A DNA stretch of 64,000 bases. Origin: Clostridium sp. (GTDB taxonomy: Bacteria; Bacillota; Clostridia; Lachnospirales; Lachnospiraceae). The DNA lies in contig JAMPFF010000002.1 in NCBI GenBank assembly GCA_023664605.1, forward strand, positions 186,001-250,000, in the 5' to 3' direction. Shown piece by piece: positions 55,184-63,886 of this stretch. A model generated the notes under the pieces. It had not been told where the DNA came from. It ran no database searches and worked only from the letters and a program-made list of their open reading frames with translations. The translations under genes were made by a program, and so were the position numbers. Each line of letters opens with the position of its first letter. Positions within the stretch are counted from its first letter, which is position 1.

Positions 55184-56490
55184 ATTATATGATTTCTTTT
55201 TTGATTAATGTACTTTTATGTATATTAGAAGTATATATGCTGGAGATTTTTTTCGGGGCGATGTTTACAAGGCGCGTCGGCGAAAAAAGATTCCTCCTGT
55301 ATTGCGGCGGCGCCATATGCATTATGATAGCGGTTAATCTTTTAAAAAATCCAATGCTAAATTTTGTGGCGCTTCCGGTTTTATTTTTTGTGTTCGCCAA
55401 GCTGGCGTTTGAGATTGCCGGAACTAAAGCGTTTGTCTATGTAGTCATTTACTATATCATATTTGCCGGCGAAAGAGAAATGGCATTCGAGATGCTGTAT
55501 CGGTTTTTGCTTGCAACGTTTCCCCGTCTGGAAGGGATATTACCGTTTGCCAACGCCATGTTCTTTTATGTAGGGGAATATCTGTTGTCGTTTCTCTTTC
55601 TTTTATATTTAAGAAAGTATCTGCGGGAGATTACCGTCAGGGAAGAGAACAATTTTGAATGGTATCTGCTGGTTATGCCGGTTTCTTCCGTTCTGATTTT
55701 ATTCAGCTTTGTCTATATGGATTTTCCTAACGAGAAAATATTACAGATCATGGTATGCGGCGGCGCATTTCTTCTCTATTTTTCCAATGCGGTGATATTC
55801 ATTATTCTGGCGCATTTCACGCAGGTTATGAACAGGGTGAAAATAGCGGAAATGGCTTTATTAAAGCGGGATATGGAGAAAGAGAATTTTGAAAATACGG
55901 AAAAAACGAACGAAGTGTACAGAAGATACATGCATGATATTCATAAATACTTTTATCAGTTCAGGAGCCTGGCGCTGACAGGGGAAGCCGAAGCCATTGT
56001 AGAGATTATCGACGGATGGGAAACAAATCTCAAAAAGGAAAAAGAAAATAAGAGATATATCGACAGCCCGGTAATGAATTCCCTGTTATCCGGATGTTAC
56101 GAGAGGGCGAAAGAAAAACGGATAGAAATCGATATTTTTGTAGAAGATGCGCTGGACGTAAGTTTTATACAGGATGCGGATAAGATATCCATGTTCGGCA
56201 ATCTGCTGGATAATGCAATAGAGGCCGCTGACGAATGTAAAGAGGGAGAGCGGAAGATCAATATCGAAATGTATATGGGAAATAAATATATGCTTGTGTT
56301 TAAAATAGAGAATACATGGAAGCAAGAGATACAGATGGAGGGCGACAGACTGCTTAGTACGAAGAAAGATTCCAAAAATCATGGGCTGGGGCTTAAGATT
56401 GCCCGGGAACTGGCGCAAAAATATAACGGAAGCCTGGAATGGGAAATGCAGGAGGAATGGTTTGTCACTATGCTGATGATAGCGCGCTGA
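55180..56490 (+). CDS. GHKL sensor histidine kinase (AgrC-like)
   Basis: A 436-residue kinase: six membrane segments (about 1-205) as in AgrC, then a dimerisation helix with HDIHKY (His252 the likely phosphorylation site), and an ATP-binding domain with NLLDNAIEAADE (N box) and HGLGLKIA (G box). It is the likely receptor for the cyclic peptide made from the small gene at 56592. Confidence 0.92.
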   Translation: MNYMISFLINVLLCILEVYMLEIFFGAMFTRRVGEKRFLLYCGGAICIMIAVNLLKNPMLNFVALPVLFFVFAKLAFEIAGTKAFVYVVIYYIIFAGEREMAFEMLYRFLLATFPRLEGILPFANAMFFYVGEYLLSFLFLLYLRKYLREITVREENNFEWYLLVMPVSSVLILFSFVYMDFPNEKILQIMVCGGAFLLYFSNAVIFIILAHFTQVMNRVKIAEMALLKRDMEKENFENTEKTNEVYRRYMHDIHKYFYQFRSLALTGEAEAIVEIIDGWETNLKKEKENKRYIDSPVMNSLLSGCYERAKEKRIEIDIFVEDALDVSFIQDADKISMFGNLLDNAIEAADECKEGERKINIEMYMGNKYMLVFKIENTWKQEIQMEGDRLLSTKKDSKNHGLGLKIARELAQKYNGSLEWEMQEEWFVTMLMIAR

Positions 56491-56496
56491 ATGCGG

Positions 56497-56555
56497 ATTT
56501 TGCCCTTTTTACCGTATAAATTTGGCATATATGAGAATGGCGCGTCATTTTGTGG
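56497..56555 (+). promoter_or_regulatory. ATTTTGC-like boxes upstream of agrD
   Basis: ATTTTGCCC (56497-56505), AATTTGGCA (56519-56527, 22 bases downstream) and ATTTTGTGG (56547-56555) lie before the precursor gene, echoing the pair at 54283. A TAGTAT (56556-56561) could serve as -10 box; no good -35 is present, which suits an activated promoter. Confidence 0.42.
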
Positions 56556-56591
56556 TAGTATGGAAGCAAATCAAACAAAGGAGGAATGGAT

Positions 56592-56756
56592 ATGAATAAC
56601 AATACATCACATGCGCCCCAGACAAAAGGCGGCTTGATGAAACTGATGAATACCTGCGCATTTGCCTTAATGGTCGGTTCTGTTAATAGTGCCTGCGCAT
56701 GGATTCATCATCAGCCCGTAGTACCGGAAGACGCTAAGAAGTTCAGGAAATTCTAA
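56592..56756 (+). CDS. AgrD-like cyclic autoinducer peptide precursor
   Basis: A 54-residue peptide. It has a charged and amphipathic start, GGLMKLMN, a hydrophobic middle, then VNSACAWIHHQPVVPED and a basic tail ending KKFRKF. Cys35 with the next few residues (AWIH or AWIHH) should form the thiolactone or lactone ring, and the Pro/acidic segment after it is the usual AgrD C-terminal recognition part. GGAGG stands 8 bases before the ATG. Its stop overlaps the AgrB start by one base (TAATG), tying translation to its processing enzyme. Confidence 0.85.
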   Translation: MNNNTSHAPQTKGGLMKLMNTCAFALMVGSVNSACAWIHHQPVVPEDAKKFRKF

Positions 56757-57328
56757 TGTTAGCGAGAATATCCGAAAGGATTGTCAACCGGCAGATTATA
56801 AAAGGCATTTTACAAGACGAGGAGCGCGCAGTTTACCAATATGCTTATGAATTGTTGTTAAATCAGGTTATCAATATTTTTCTGGCAGTTCTGATAGCAG
56901 TGGCATTTGGCGCTCCACTGCCTGTTTTGTTGTTTCTGGTAAGTTACATTCCGCTGCGTTCTTTTTGCGGCGGGTATCATGCCGACACGAATTTCGGCTG
57001 TACAGTTGTTTCCGCCATTTTGATATGCTGTGTATGCTGGATATATCAAAACAGCGGGAATGTTTTTTTCTTTGCATATTACCCGTTTATTTATCTCATT
57101 TCAGGGTATCTCGTCATAAGATATGCACCCGTTCCGGATAAAAATAAGCCGCTTGATGAGGCAGAGACCGTGCGGTATCGGCAGAGAAGCCGTGTCATCT
57201 GGCTATTGGAAGCCATGATAGGAGTTATTCTTTATCTGCTTCATAATCGATATGGCATTGTCCTTGCCGTGAGTCATTTGTTCCTATCGGTTATGCTGGC
57301 GGCGGGGAAAGTGAAGAATCGAAGATAA
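56756..57328 (+). CDS. AgrB-like accessory gene regulator protease
   Basis: A 190-residue membrane protease. It has the AgrB block LRSFCGGYHADTNFGC, in which His75 and Cys82 are the expected catalytic pair (His77 and Cys84 in S. aureus). About four to six hydrophobic segments follow. It cuts the AgrD C-terminal part and helps close the ring. Confidence 0.93.
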   Translation: MLARISERIVNRQIIKGILQDEERAVYQYAYELLLNQVINIFLAVLIAVAFGAPLPVLLFLVSYIPLRSFCGGYHADTNFGCTVVSAILICCVCWIYQNSGNVFFFAYYPFIYLISGYLVIRYAPVPDKNKPLDEAETVRYRQRSRVIWLLEAMIGVILYLLHNRYGIVLAVSHLFLSVMLAAGKVKNRR

Positions 57329-57368
57329 AAGCCAAAATCGCCCTTTTTAGTGTATGATTTTGGCTTTT
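57327..57368 (+). terminator. Terminator after agrB
   Basis: AAAAGCCAAAATC (57327-57339) and GATTTTGGCTTTT (57356-57368) form a perfect 13-bp stem ending in a T-rich tail. Its A/T-rich arms may let it work in both directions. Confidence 0.75.
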
Positions 57369-57446
57369 ATATTGTTGTTTTTGTCAAAATATGTAAAATA
57401 GAACCAAATATTATTGAGATAGCAGCTCTTAAGAGGAAAAATAAGA

Positions 57447-59222
57447 ATGGGTTTTAGTTTACGAAAAAAGTCAAAAGCATTTTGTATGATTTTTGCCATC
57501 ATTGCTCTTAGTATAACTTCTTCTTTTCATGTGAATGCACAAGCGGTTAATGAAGTTTCAGATATCGTATTCCTGTTAGATTGCAGCCAGTCCATGAGAG
57601 ATATTGATGAAAATTATATGGCGCCTGATTTTATCAAAGAATTGGCTTACGTTCTGCCAAGCCATTATCGCTTGGGACTTGTTGGCTATAATAAAGAAAT
57701 TTGTATCAGCGTATCACTGGAAAGTGAGACAAAAGAGATAGAAGAATCATTAGAAACGGTAGTTTATAAGGATTATGGCAATGCAGGCGCCGGAATGGCA
57801 GAAGCTGTTTCTCTTTTTCAGGATGATGGGAATGAGAAAAGAATCATTCTTTTATCGGATGGAGAAAATGTGATGGATTCAGAGGAAAATACGGACGAAT
57901 CCGCGGCGCTTTTCCGGGAGGCAGTAAGAGAGGCGAAAGAAAAAAATATTGTCATTGATGTTATCAATTTGGGGAAACGGGTAGAAGAAGGAGAGAATGT
58001 GTATCAGGCCGCAGATGATACGGGCGGCGTTATTTATGATATGGAAAATGGAGAATCTCTTAGAGAGTTTATAGAGGAATACTTATTTCAACAGATGGAT
58101 ATTGCGAATCTTCCGGTTGGAAAATTGAGCGGCGGCAGTGGGGAATTATCTGTAAAATTACCTGATTGTATGATGCGGGAAGCTAAAATTATTTTATCAG
58201 GAAAGCAGCAAAATGAAAATATGACATTGAATTGTGAAGCTGACAGAATGCAAGTGTGGAAAGGAAAAAATTATACAGTAATCGAGCTTCTTCACCCTCT
58301 TTCGGAGGAGGTAAAAATACAAATGTCATCCGAAGCGGGCATGGACGTCAACGCATATCTGACGGCGGAATATGATTTTTCCATGACAACGGAAAATACC
58401 TACATCCCGAAAACGCAGACAGCCCGGTTCGGTATAGGGATATGTAATCAGGATGGTAAAAATCTTTTAGATGGACATATGAAAGATGGGAATTTTACAG
58501 TTTATCTGGATGGTGAAGAACAGGAGTACAGCCTATCCGACGGGAAAGCGTATGTCAGTCAGGCGTTGGAACAGGATGCGGTCGTTACGATAGACGTAAG
58601 TTTTGATAAGCTGTACGGAAATTACTATGGCGTAAGCGAGGTAAAAGAAGCGGTTACCATACCGGAAATGATAGTAGAAATAGAGGAAGAAAAGGAAGAG
58701 GCGATTGACTGGTTTTTCTGGGCGGTCATTCTGATTTTTGCGGTTTCTTTGATTATCATATTTTGCATTGCAGGAAAGAAAAGAGGAGGCGCAAATGACA
58801 GGAAAAAGGTCATAGATGAAAGCAGGATGCTTCCGGATGAAAAAGGAATGCGCGGAAATGATTTCTGCGGAAAACTGGTTGTCTATGTTATCCATAACCG
58901 CGAGGGAATCGATTATCCGCCGGAGAGCATTAACTTATTTGCAAGATGTAACAGGGAAATGATAACGCTGGAGTGGATTTTGGATGTCTGTAATCTGCCG
59001 CTGCAATTAAAGGGAGCGGATAAAATCATCATAAGGCCGGGGGATGATAGAAGCATTATCATCAAAAACGCCGGGAAAGCGTCGGCGGTTAAAAACAGGG
59101 AATTTCTGATAAAAGGACATTCCTACCATCTGTATTATCAGGAGAAAGTGACTTTTATTTTTGATGAAGAGGACACGGAAATAGAAGTTCATTATAAAGA
59201 CTTAAAACCAAGCGAAAGATAG
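57447..59222 (+). CDS. von Willebrand factor A domain membrane protein
   Basis: A 591-residue protein. A signal peptide (1-33, ending VNAQA) is followed by an extracytoplasmic vWA domain (about 38-210) with the metal site DCSQS (Asp45, Ser47, Ser49) and LLSDGEN. A further outer region (about 220-415), one membrane segment (about 422-444) and a cytoplasmic beta-rich domain of about 140 residues complete it. The topology puts a ligand-binding domain outside and a sensor or docking domain inside. It starts the locus with sheath-like and tube-like proteins and may anchor or dock that apparatus. Ribosome site AGAGG is 12 bases upstream. Confidence 0.82.
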   Translation: MGFSLRKKSKAFCMIFAIIALSITSSFHVNAQAVNEVSDIVFLLDCSQSMRDIDENYMAPDFIKELAYVLPSHYRLGLVGYNKEICISVSLESETKEIEESLETVVYKDYGNAGAGMAEAVSLFQDDGNEKRIILLSDGENVMDSEENTDESAALFREAVREAKEKNIVIDVINLGKRVEEGENVYQAADDTGGVIYDMENGESLREFIEEYLFQQMDIANLPVGKLSGGSGELSVKLPDCMMREAKIILSGKQQNENMTLNCEADRMQVWKGKNYTVIELLHPLSEEVKIQMSSEAGMDVNAYLTAEYDFSMTTENTYIPKTQTARFGIGICNQDGKNLLDGHMKDGNFTVYLDGEEQEYSLSDGKAYVSQALEQDAVVTIDVSFDKLYGNYYGVSEVKEAVTIPEMIVEIEEEKEEAIDWFFWAVILIFAVSLIIIFCIAGKKRGGANDRKKVIDESRMLPDEKGMRGNDFCGKLVVYVIHNREGIDYPPESINLFARCNREMITLEWILDVCNLPLQLKGADKIIIRPGDDRSIIIKNAGKASAVKNREFLIKGHSYHLYYQEKVTFIFDEEDTEIEVHYKDLKPSER

Positions 59223-59233
59223 GGAGGTAAAGC

Positions 59234-61414
59234 ATGAGTATTATCAAGCAGACAAACAGAACCATGTTGTTTGAAGAAATCAATCCGGAAAAGATGGATT
59301 TACTGACATTGGTAGGCGATGTAAGAGGGATTGACAGTTTGAGCGACGAAAAAATCAAAGAAATGAACGAGGAACTTTTAGTAAGAAGCTTTGACGAGTT
59401 TATTACAAAATTTGACCCGGTGGTATATTCCTTTTTCAATGCCAATAACCAGAAAATTATGTATGTCCTGAAAAAGCCTGAGACAATCCCGGAGGATATG
59501 CTGACGCCGATTCATCTGAATCAGCAGAATGATTTTCTAAAGATGCTGATGTCTTTGGTAGAGGCAAAACGCTCACAGAGCATTATCAATGTCGATTTTC
59601 AATTTGATAAGCTGACGGATATGATTTCGCCCAAAAAGGTTATGGAGGATATTAAACAGAATCGTAAAGAACTGCAGTATACCTATAAAACCTATGCGGA
59701 ACTTGAGGACGGTGACCCGCACAAACTGGATTTGGCGGATAAGCTCAATGTTATGTTTGAGGAAGCAAGCGTCAATTACAATAATGTTTTGGCGATGCTG
59801 CCACTTGCCATCGAGGACATTAAGACCAGGCTGCTTCTCGGCGAGGCGGAGGAAAAGGCGGATAATACGCCGTTAGCGCTCGGCGTTTTAAGCATGGATG
59901 AAAAAGGGGAATTAAAGGTATTGGAAGCGCCCAAGCAGGAGACGGCGGAATTAATGGTGGTGGATGACAATATCAATACCGGACTGATTGCAGCGTTGGA
60001 AGATGATTATGAAGCATTGAACGAACAGAGCAGCGATTATGTAAAGGCGTTGGTGACAAGAACATACTGCCCGTTGGCGTCTACCATGGTAAGCAATATT
60101 GACGTTCGGCAGGAGGTAAGTAATTACAATTCCTATCTGGAATTTTATAAAACGGCGAAAGATGATTTTATCAAGGTGGTAAAGCCGTTAATTGAGAAAA
60201 TATTGGGCGTATGGGCATTTTTCGAGCAGTATCCGGCCAATTTGAAAGGGATGCGGCCATCTTTATTTATCACAAATATCTCTAACGATATGCTGGTAAA
60301 AAGCAGCAATCTGCCGCGGTTGGTAGCATTCTTAAATACGGTAAATGCGAAAAATGACTTTGACAATACCATTTGGTATGGAATTGTGCCGTCCGTATCT
60401 TTAGACCAAAATTCCAATGTGAAGCTGACCAGAGAGCGCTTTAAGGGAAATGAAACGACAGAAAAGACAGGTGTGAACAGCGTGGAGGCGTTGGTGAGAC
60501 TCCTGGATGTGCTAAAAGATTATTCCGTTCAATGCTTTTTCAGTTACGAAACGGGAGATAAGACCACGTTCAACTATATGGCAACAGAGGGAATCTCAAA
60601 GTTTGAAGAACGCTGCAGTTCCCTGACGGGAAAAGCCTACAGCGAGTATGCCATTCCCTGTATTCCGAACTTTACGATTATACCGAAAGAAAAGTCAGGC
60701 GTTATCCTGGACAAGCGTATGTTAGTCAATGAGAATGATATGGCGGAGTTGTCCAAGGAAAAAGAGGATATCATGAAGCTTTGGATAGATGGAGTTTATG
60801 TGGGAGCTTCTTACATAGCGGCAGGCCTTGTGGCGGCGTATCAATGTCCGGAGTATTTAAAAGATAAATTCAAGAAAAACGTGGATGAAGAACTTCCGGG
60901 CGTCAGATTTGATATTGAAGCAGGCGACCACCCGCTCAGGGTTCATACGGTAATGGCAAAAGAGATTACCGGCTTTACCAATTCTATTAAGAATGAGATT
61001 AACAGACGCAGCTTTGGCTTTGTATTTTCTTCGGAAAACGCGATGCTCGGCTTGGAAAACGTCCATAACATCATGGTTTATAAAGCCAGAAACCTGATGA
61101 GCGACGGTAAAACCTATGAGCCAATATACAAGACGCAGGTCACAAGCTACATCATACGAGTTCTGCGCCATGCAACCGGCGATTACAAGCAGGAAAATAT
61201 TGTACAGTTTTTTTCTAACAATCCGGCAAGCCAGAAGAGCCTCTGGCTGGAGAAGAAAGGATGCGTCAATGCCATACTGGGCGCAGGTGATGATGTAGAA
61301 TATGAGATTGACGAAGCGAATGGATACTGCACGTTAAATATTACATTTAACGGTAATGTCAAGAATCTGGAAGTTGAAATTAACCGTTTCAATTCTAATA
61401 ACAGAGCCATTTAA
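59234..61414 (+). CDS. Sheath-like protein of a contractile (type VI/tailocin-like) system, TssC-like
   Basis: A 726-residue soluble protein with no signal or membrane segment, behind a very strong AGGGAGG site, as for a highly made structural protein. The last 100 residues (TSYIIRVLRHATGDY, IVQFFSNNP, then two beta strands) recall the C-terminal domain of TssC/tail sheath proteins, where a CRFAHY-type helix is followed by a beta pair. INRRSFGFVFSSENAML before it resembles the sheath core. Immediately downstream are two Hcp-like tube proteins, the normal sheath-tube order. The N-terminal half (about 1-250) is not recognised and may be a fused TssB-like or added domain. The assignment needs structure comparison. 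Confidence 0.55.
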   Translation: MSIIKQTNRTMLFEEINPEKMDLLTLVGDVRGIDSLSDEKIKEMNEELLVRSFDEFITKFDPVVYSFFNANNQKIMYVLKKPETIPEDMLTPIHLNQQNDFLKMLMSLVEAKRSQSIINVDFQFDKLTDMISPKKVMEDIKQNRKELQYTYKTYAELEDGDPHKLDLADKLNVMFEEASVNYNNVLAMLPLAIEDIKTRLLLGEAEEKADNTPLALGVLSMDEKGELKVLEAPKQETAELMVVDDNINTGLIAALEDDYEALNEQSSDYVKALVTRTYCPLASTMVSNIDVRQEVSNYNSYLEFYKTAKDDFIKVVKPLIEKILGVWAFFEQYPANLKGMRPSLFITNISNDMLVKSSNLPRLVAFLNTVNAKNDFDNTIWYGIVPSVSLDQNSNVKLTRERFKGNETTEKTGVNSVEALVRLLDVLKDYSVQCFFSYETGDKTTFNYMATEGISKFEERCSSLTGKAYSEYAIPCIPNFTIIPKEKSGVILDKRMLVNENDMAELSKEKEDIMKLWIDGVYVGASYIAAGLVAAYQCPEYLKDKFKKNVDEELPGVRFDIEAGDHPLRVHTVMAKEITGFTNSIKNEINRRSFGFVFSSENAMLGLENVHNIMVYKARNLMSDGKTYEPIYKTQVTSYIIRVLRHATGDYKQENIVQFFSNNPASQKSLWLEKKGCVNAILGAGDDVEYEIDEANGYCTLNITFNGNVKNLEVEINRFNSNNRAI

Positions 61415-61434
61415 AAAGAAAAGGAGGAAGAAAA

Positions 61435-61866
61435 ATGGGATTCAGATTACAAGTATCAGGAGGGGCAGACCAGATTGCTCTGGACGAAAAGAGCATTAAA
61501 AACGTTGTCTTCGGTTCGGAATCGGCAGTTGATTCCAATGCAAGAGCGACAGATTTCGGCGTTTCCATGAAAATATGGGGGAAGATGCTCTATAAGCTGG
61601 GAGGCGACGGAAACGACGGTACGCTTGGGCTTTCCAAGTGGTCGGTAGTGCCGTCAGAAAAAGCGGACTGCTACCGGAATGCGGTAGTAGAGGTTATTTC
61701 CGCAGGACAGGTGGTTCGTAAATATGAAGTGCCGAATGCGTTTGTCATGGAATATACGGAAGAAATGGATGACGAAACGGGTGTCGGAACTTTTTATCTG
61801 CATGTGAAACAGAAAAAAGACGAGAATGACAAAGTAAAAATTGAGGGCGGATACGCCGGAGAGTAG
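61435..61866 (+). CDS. Hcp/tail-tube-like protein, copy 1
   Basis: A 143-residue beta-rich protein. The pattern DSNARATDFGVSM, WSVVPSEKADCYR, RKYEVPNAFVMEY and GVGTFYLHVKQ matches the strand order of Bacteroidetes-type Hcp/TssD (where the equivalents are GRPSS, W, and ENAYCVQYKE). A strong AAGGAGG site suggests high expression. It could form the inner tube ring within the 726-residue sheath. In databases such proteins may be labelled membrane-associated protease, a name not supported by any motif here. Confidence 0.6.
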   Translation: MGFRLQVSGGADQIALDEKSIKNVVFGSESAVDSNARATDFGVSMKIWGKMLYKLGGDGNDGTLGLSKWSVVPSEKADCYRNAVVEVISAGQVVRKYEVPNAFVMEYTEEMDDETGVGTFYLHVKQKKDENDKVKIEGGYAGE

Positions 61867-61880
61867 AAAGGAGAATAGAA

Positions 61881-62306
61881 ATGGCATTTGTTGTAAAAGT
61901 GGAAGGCGCTGACGCCTTTGAAATATCAAAAGAATGTGTAAAAAGCGTAAAAATGACGACCGATATCCCGCAGGATTCCAATGCAAGGACAAAGGATGTG
62001 GGAGCGTCGATGGTAATTACGGGAAAGATACTGACGGCGGTGGGCGGCGACCCGTTTGACAGTACCAGAAAGATGGCGCTGTGGTCGGTAGTTCCTGCAG
62101 AGAGAGCGGACTGCTACAGAAAAGTAACGGTGGAGTACATAGCCGCGGGCATTATGGAAAGAAAATATTGTTTTCCGAATGCTTTTGTAGTTGATTATAG
62201 AGAAGATTACGGCGATGAGGCAGGAATCGGCACATTCACGCTGATTATCAAGCAAAAAAAGGATAAATTCAATGCAATATCGGTTGAAGGCGGCTACTCT
62301 GCATAA
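61881..62306 (+). CDS. Hcp/tail-tube-like protein, copy 2 (paralog)
   Basis: A 141-residue protein clearly homologous along its full length to the previous gene (shared DSNAR, GKxL, GGD, WSVVP, ADCYR, PNAFV, GTF and KQKKD blocks). It has its own AAAGGAG site. Two tube proteins suggest a mixed tube, a tube plus an initiator or terminator ring, or an effector-carrying version. A hairpin follows the gene. Confidence 0.6.
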   Translation: MAFVVKVEGADAFEISKECVKSVKMTTDIPQDSNARTKDVGASMVITGKILTAVGGDPFDSTRKMALWSVVPAERADCYRKVTVEYIAAGIMERKYCFPNAFVVDYREDYGDEAGIGTFTLIIKQKKDKFNAISVEGGYSA

Positions 62307-62334
62307 TAACCAGCGTAGGAAGCTGTTTAAGAAA

Positions 62335-62367
62335 AAGAGCGTATCAACTAGCGTTGTATACGCTCTT
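62335..62367 (+). other. Hairpin after the tube genes
   Basis: AAGAGCGTATCAAC (62335-62348) and GTTGTATACGCTCTT (62353-62367) pair with a single bulge and a four-base loop. Only a short T-run is next to it. It could be a partial terminator or an mRNA stabiliser that keeps sheath and tube mRNA high relative to the later genes. Confidence 0.6.
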
Positions 62368-62386
62368 TCAGAAAAGGGAAGAGAGC

Positions 62387-62800
62387 ATGGATTATTATAA
62401 GGTACTGGGAGTGTCGGAGCAGGCGGAAGATGAGCAGATTAAGCAGGCTTATCGGAAACTTGCCAAGAAATTTCATCCGGATTTAAATCCGAACAATCCG
62501 GAAGCGGAAGAAAAGTTTAAAAATATCGTAGAGGCATATGAGACATTAGGAGATGCCGACAAGAGAAAAGCATATGACTTAAAGAGAAAGAAAACCGGGG
62601 CGGACAGAAGCAGGAAAAGCACGGATTCTGCAAAGACGCCGGATAGAAATATGGCTGATTTTACGAAAGATATGGAGAAATATTTCGGGTTTTCGTTTAC
62701 CGGAGAACAGAACGGGAAACAGAAAACAGGCGCAGATGCTCACAAGAAAAATCCGTTGGATGTGACGGAGATGTTTGAGGCATTTATGAAGATAAAGTAA
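62387..62800 (+). CDS. J-domain (DnaJ-like) protein
   Basis: A 137-residue protein: an N-terminal J domain (1-68) with YYKVLGV, the HPD loop (KFHPDLNP) and [11 protein letters not shown], then a basic linker and a short helix-rich tail with no zinc or C-terminal DnaJ domain. It would bring Hsp70 (DnaK) to a particular client, here likely the sheath or tube assembly. ATG at 62387 follows AAGGGA; an upstream start is not needed. Confidence 0.9.
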   Translation: MDYYKVLGVSEQAEDEQIKQAYRKLAKKFHPDLNPNNPEAEEKFKNIVEAYETLGDADKRKAYDLKRKKTGADRSRKSTDSAKTPDRNMADFTKDMEKYFGFSFTGEQNGKQKTGADAHKKNPLDVTEMFEAFMKIK

Positions 62801-62816
62801 AAACAGAGGAGTACCA

Positions 62817-63359
62817 ATGAACCAAAAAACCACACTAGACACAGCAATTATTATATCCTGCATTACAGGCGTTATTCTATCATGCGTTTATCTTGATAAT
62901 CCTGTGCAGAAGTATATTAGTATCGGTATCCTTGCTACGGTGGGTATCCAGTTCGTTCTTCTGGCAATTATGGATGCGGCGGGCATAAAACAGTCGAAGC
63001 ATCTTCCGGTCAGGAGAAAAGAAATCTCGGAAATTCTGCTGCTGGGGGAGGAAAACAATATTACCGCCGTATGGGATATTTACGGGAAGAGTTCCATTGT
63101 ATTTGGGAAAGAAGCAAAAGAGAACCAGATAGATATCAACCTGAAAAATACGGACTATGCAGGCACGGTAGACGGGGAACATGCCGTTATGAATTACAGC
63201 AACGGGAGCTGGTACATAGAAGATTTGGAAAGTGAAAACGGAACCAGAATACAACGGGGCGGAGAGGGCGAAAAATACCGCGTGTCTTCCAGAGAACCAT
63301 GCAAAGTAGAGAAGAACGATATTATTTATCTTGGGCTTGCCCCGATTAAGATACGATAG
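62817..63359 (+). CDS. Membrane-anchored FHA domain protein
   Basis: A 180-residue protein with two N-terminal membrane segments (about 8-26 and 35-55) and a cytoplasmic FHA domain (about 95-180): IVFGKE, DGEHAVM, YIEDLESENGT. The SxxH block is replaced by DGEH, but the SENGT block is kept. FHA domains bind phospho-threonine peptides. In type VI systems, FHA proteins link a Thr kinase to assembly. GAGGAG precedes the start. Confidence 0.85.
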   Translation: MNQKTTLDTAIIISCITGVILSCVYLDNPVQKYISIGILATVGIQFVLLAIMDAAGIKQSKHLPVRRKEISEILLLGEENNITAVWDIYGKSSIVFGKEAKENQIDINLKNTDYAGTVDGEHAVMNYSNGSWYIEDLESENGTRIQRGGEGEKYRVSSREPCKVEKNDIIYLGLAPIKIR

Positions 63360-63380
63360 AAGGGAATAGGGTTAATAGAC

Positions 63381-63875
63381 ATGAGCAATTTAATCAGATG
63401 CCAGAACGGACATATGTTTTCAAGCAGGAGATATGGAACGATATGTCCGTACTGTAATATTGAAACAGCGACGAAAGAGAAAAAAGAGACGGGGCAGACA
63501 GAGATTGAAGTGGAAGAAGCCTTGTTTTTGCAGGAAGAACATCCGGTATGCGGCTGGATTGTCTGCATTTCGGGAGCCAGAAAGGGCAAAGACTATAAGA
63601 TTATGGCAGGCAAGAACTTTGTCGGCAGGGCGGACGATATGGATATCCAGATTTTGGGAGACAATAAGATTTCCAGAAGAAACCACTGCGTCATTGTCTA
63701 TGATGAAAAACAGAGTAAGACTGTCATTTTACCGGGAGACAGTAACGGCATCGTATATTTGAATGAAGAAGCCGTCTATGTGCCGACGCAGCTTATGGAA
63801 TTTGATGTTATAGAGATGGGTGAGAGCAAATTTCTTTTTATTCCGTTTTGCGGTGAGCATTTTAAGTGGGAATAG
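63381..63875 (+). CDS. Zinc-ribbon plus FHA domain protein
   Basis: A 164-residue cytoplasmic protein. A zinc-ribbon-like start has Cys7, His11, Cys22 and Cys25 (CQNGH, CPYC). An FHA domain covers about 58-160 with FVGRADDMD (conserved GR), SRRNH (SxxH) and SNGIVYLN, matching a phospho-threonine-binding fold better than the previous protein. It likely works with a Ser/Thr kinase not in the window. Confidence 0.88.
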   Translation: MSNLIRCQNGHMFSSRRYGTICPYCNIETATKEKKETGQTEIEVEEALFLQEEHPVCGWIVCISGARKGKDYKIMAGKNFVGRADDMDIQILGDNKISRRNHCVIVYDEKQSKTVILPGDSNGIVYLNEEAVYVPTQLMEFDVIEMGESKFLFIPFCGEHFKWE

Positions 63876-63886
63876 GAGGAAACGGC

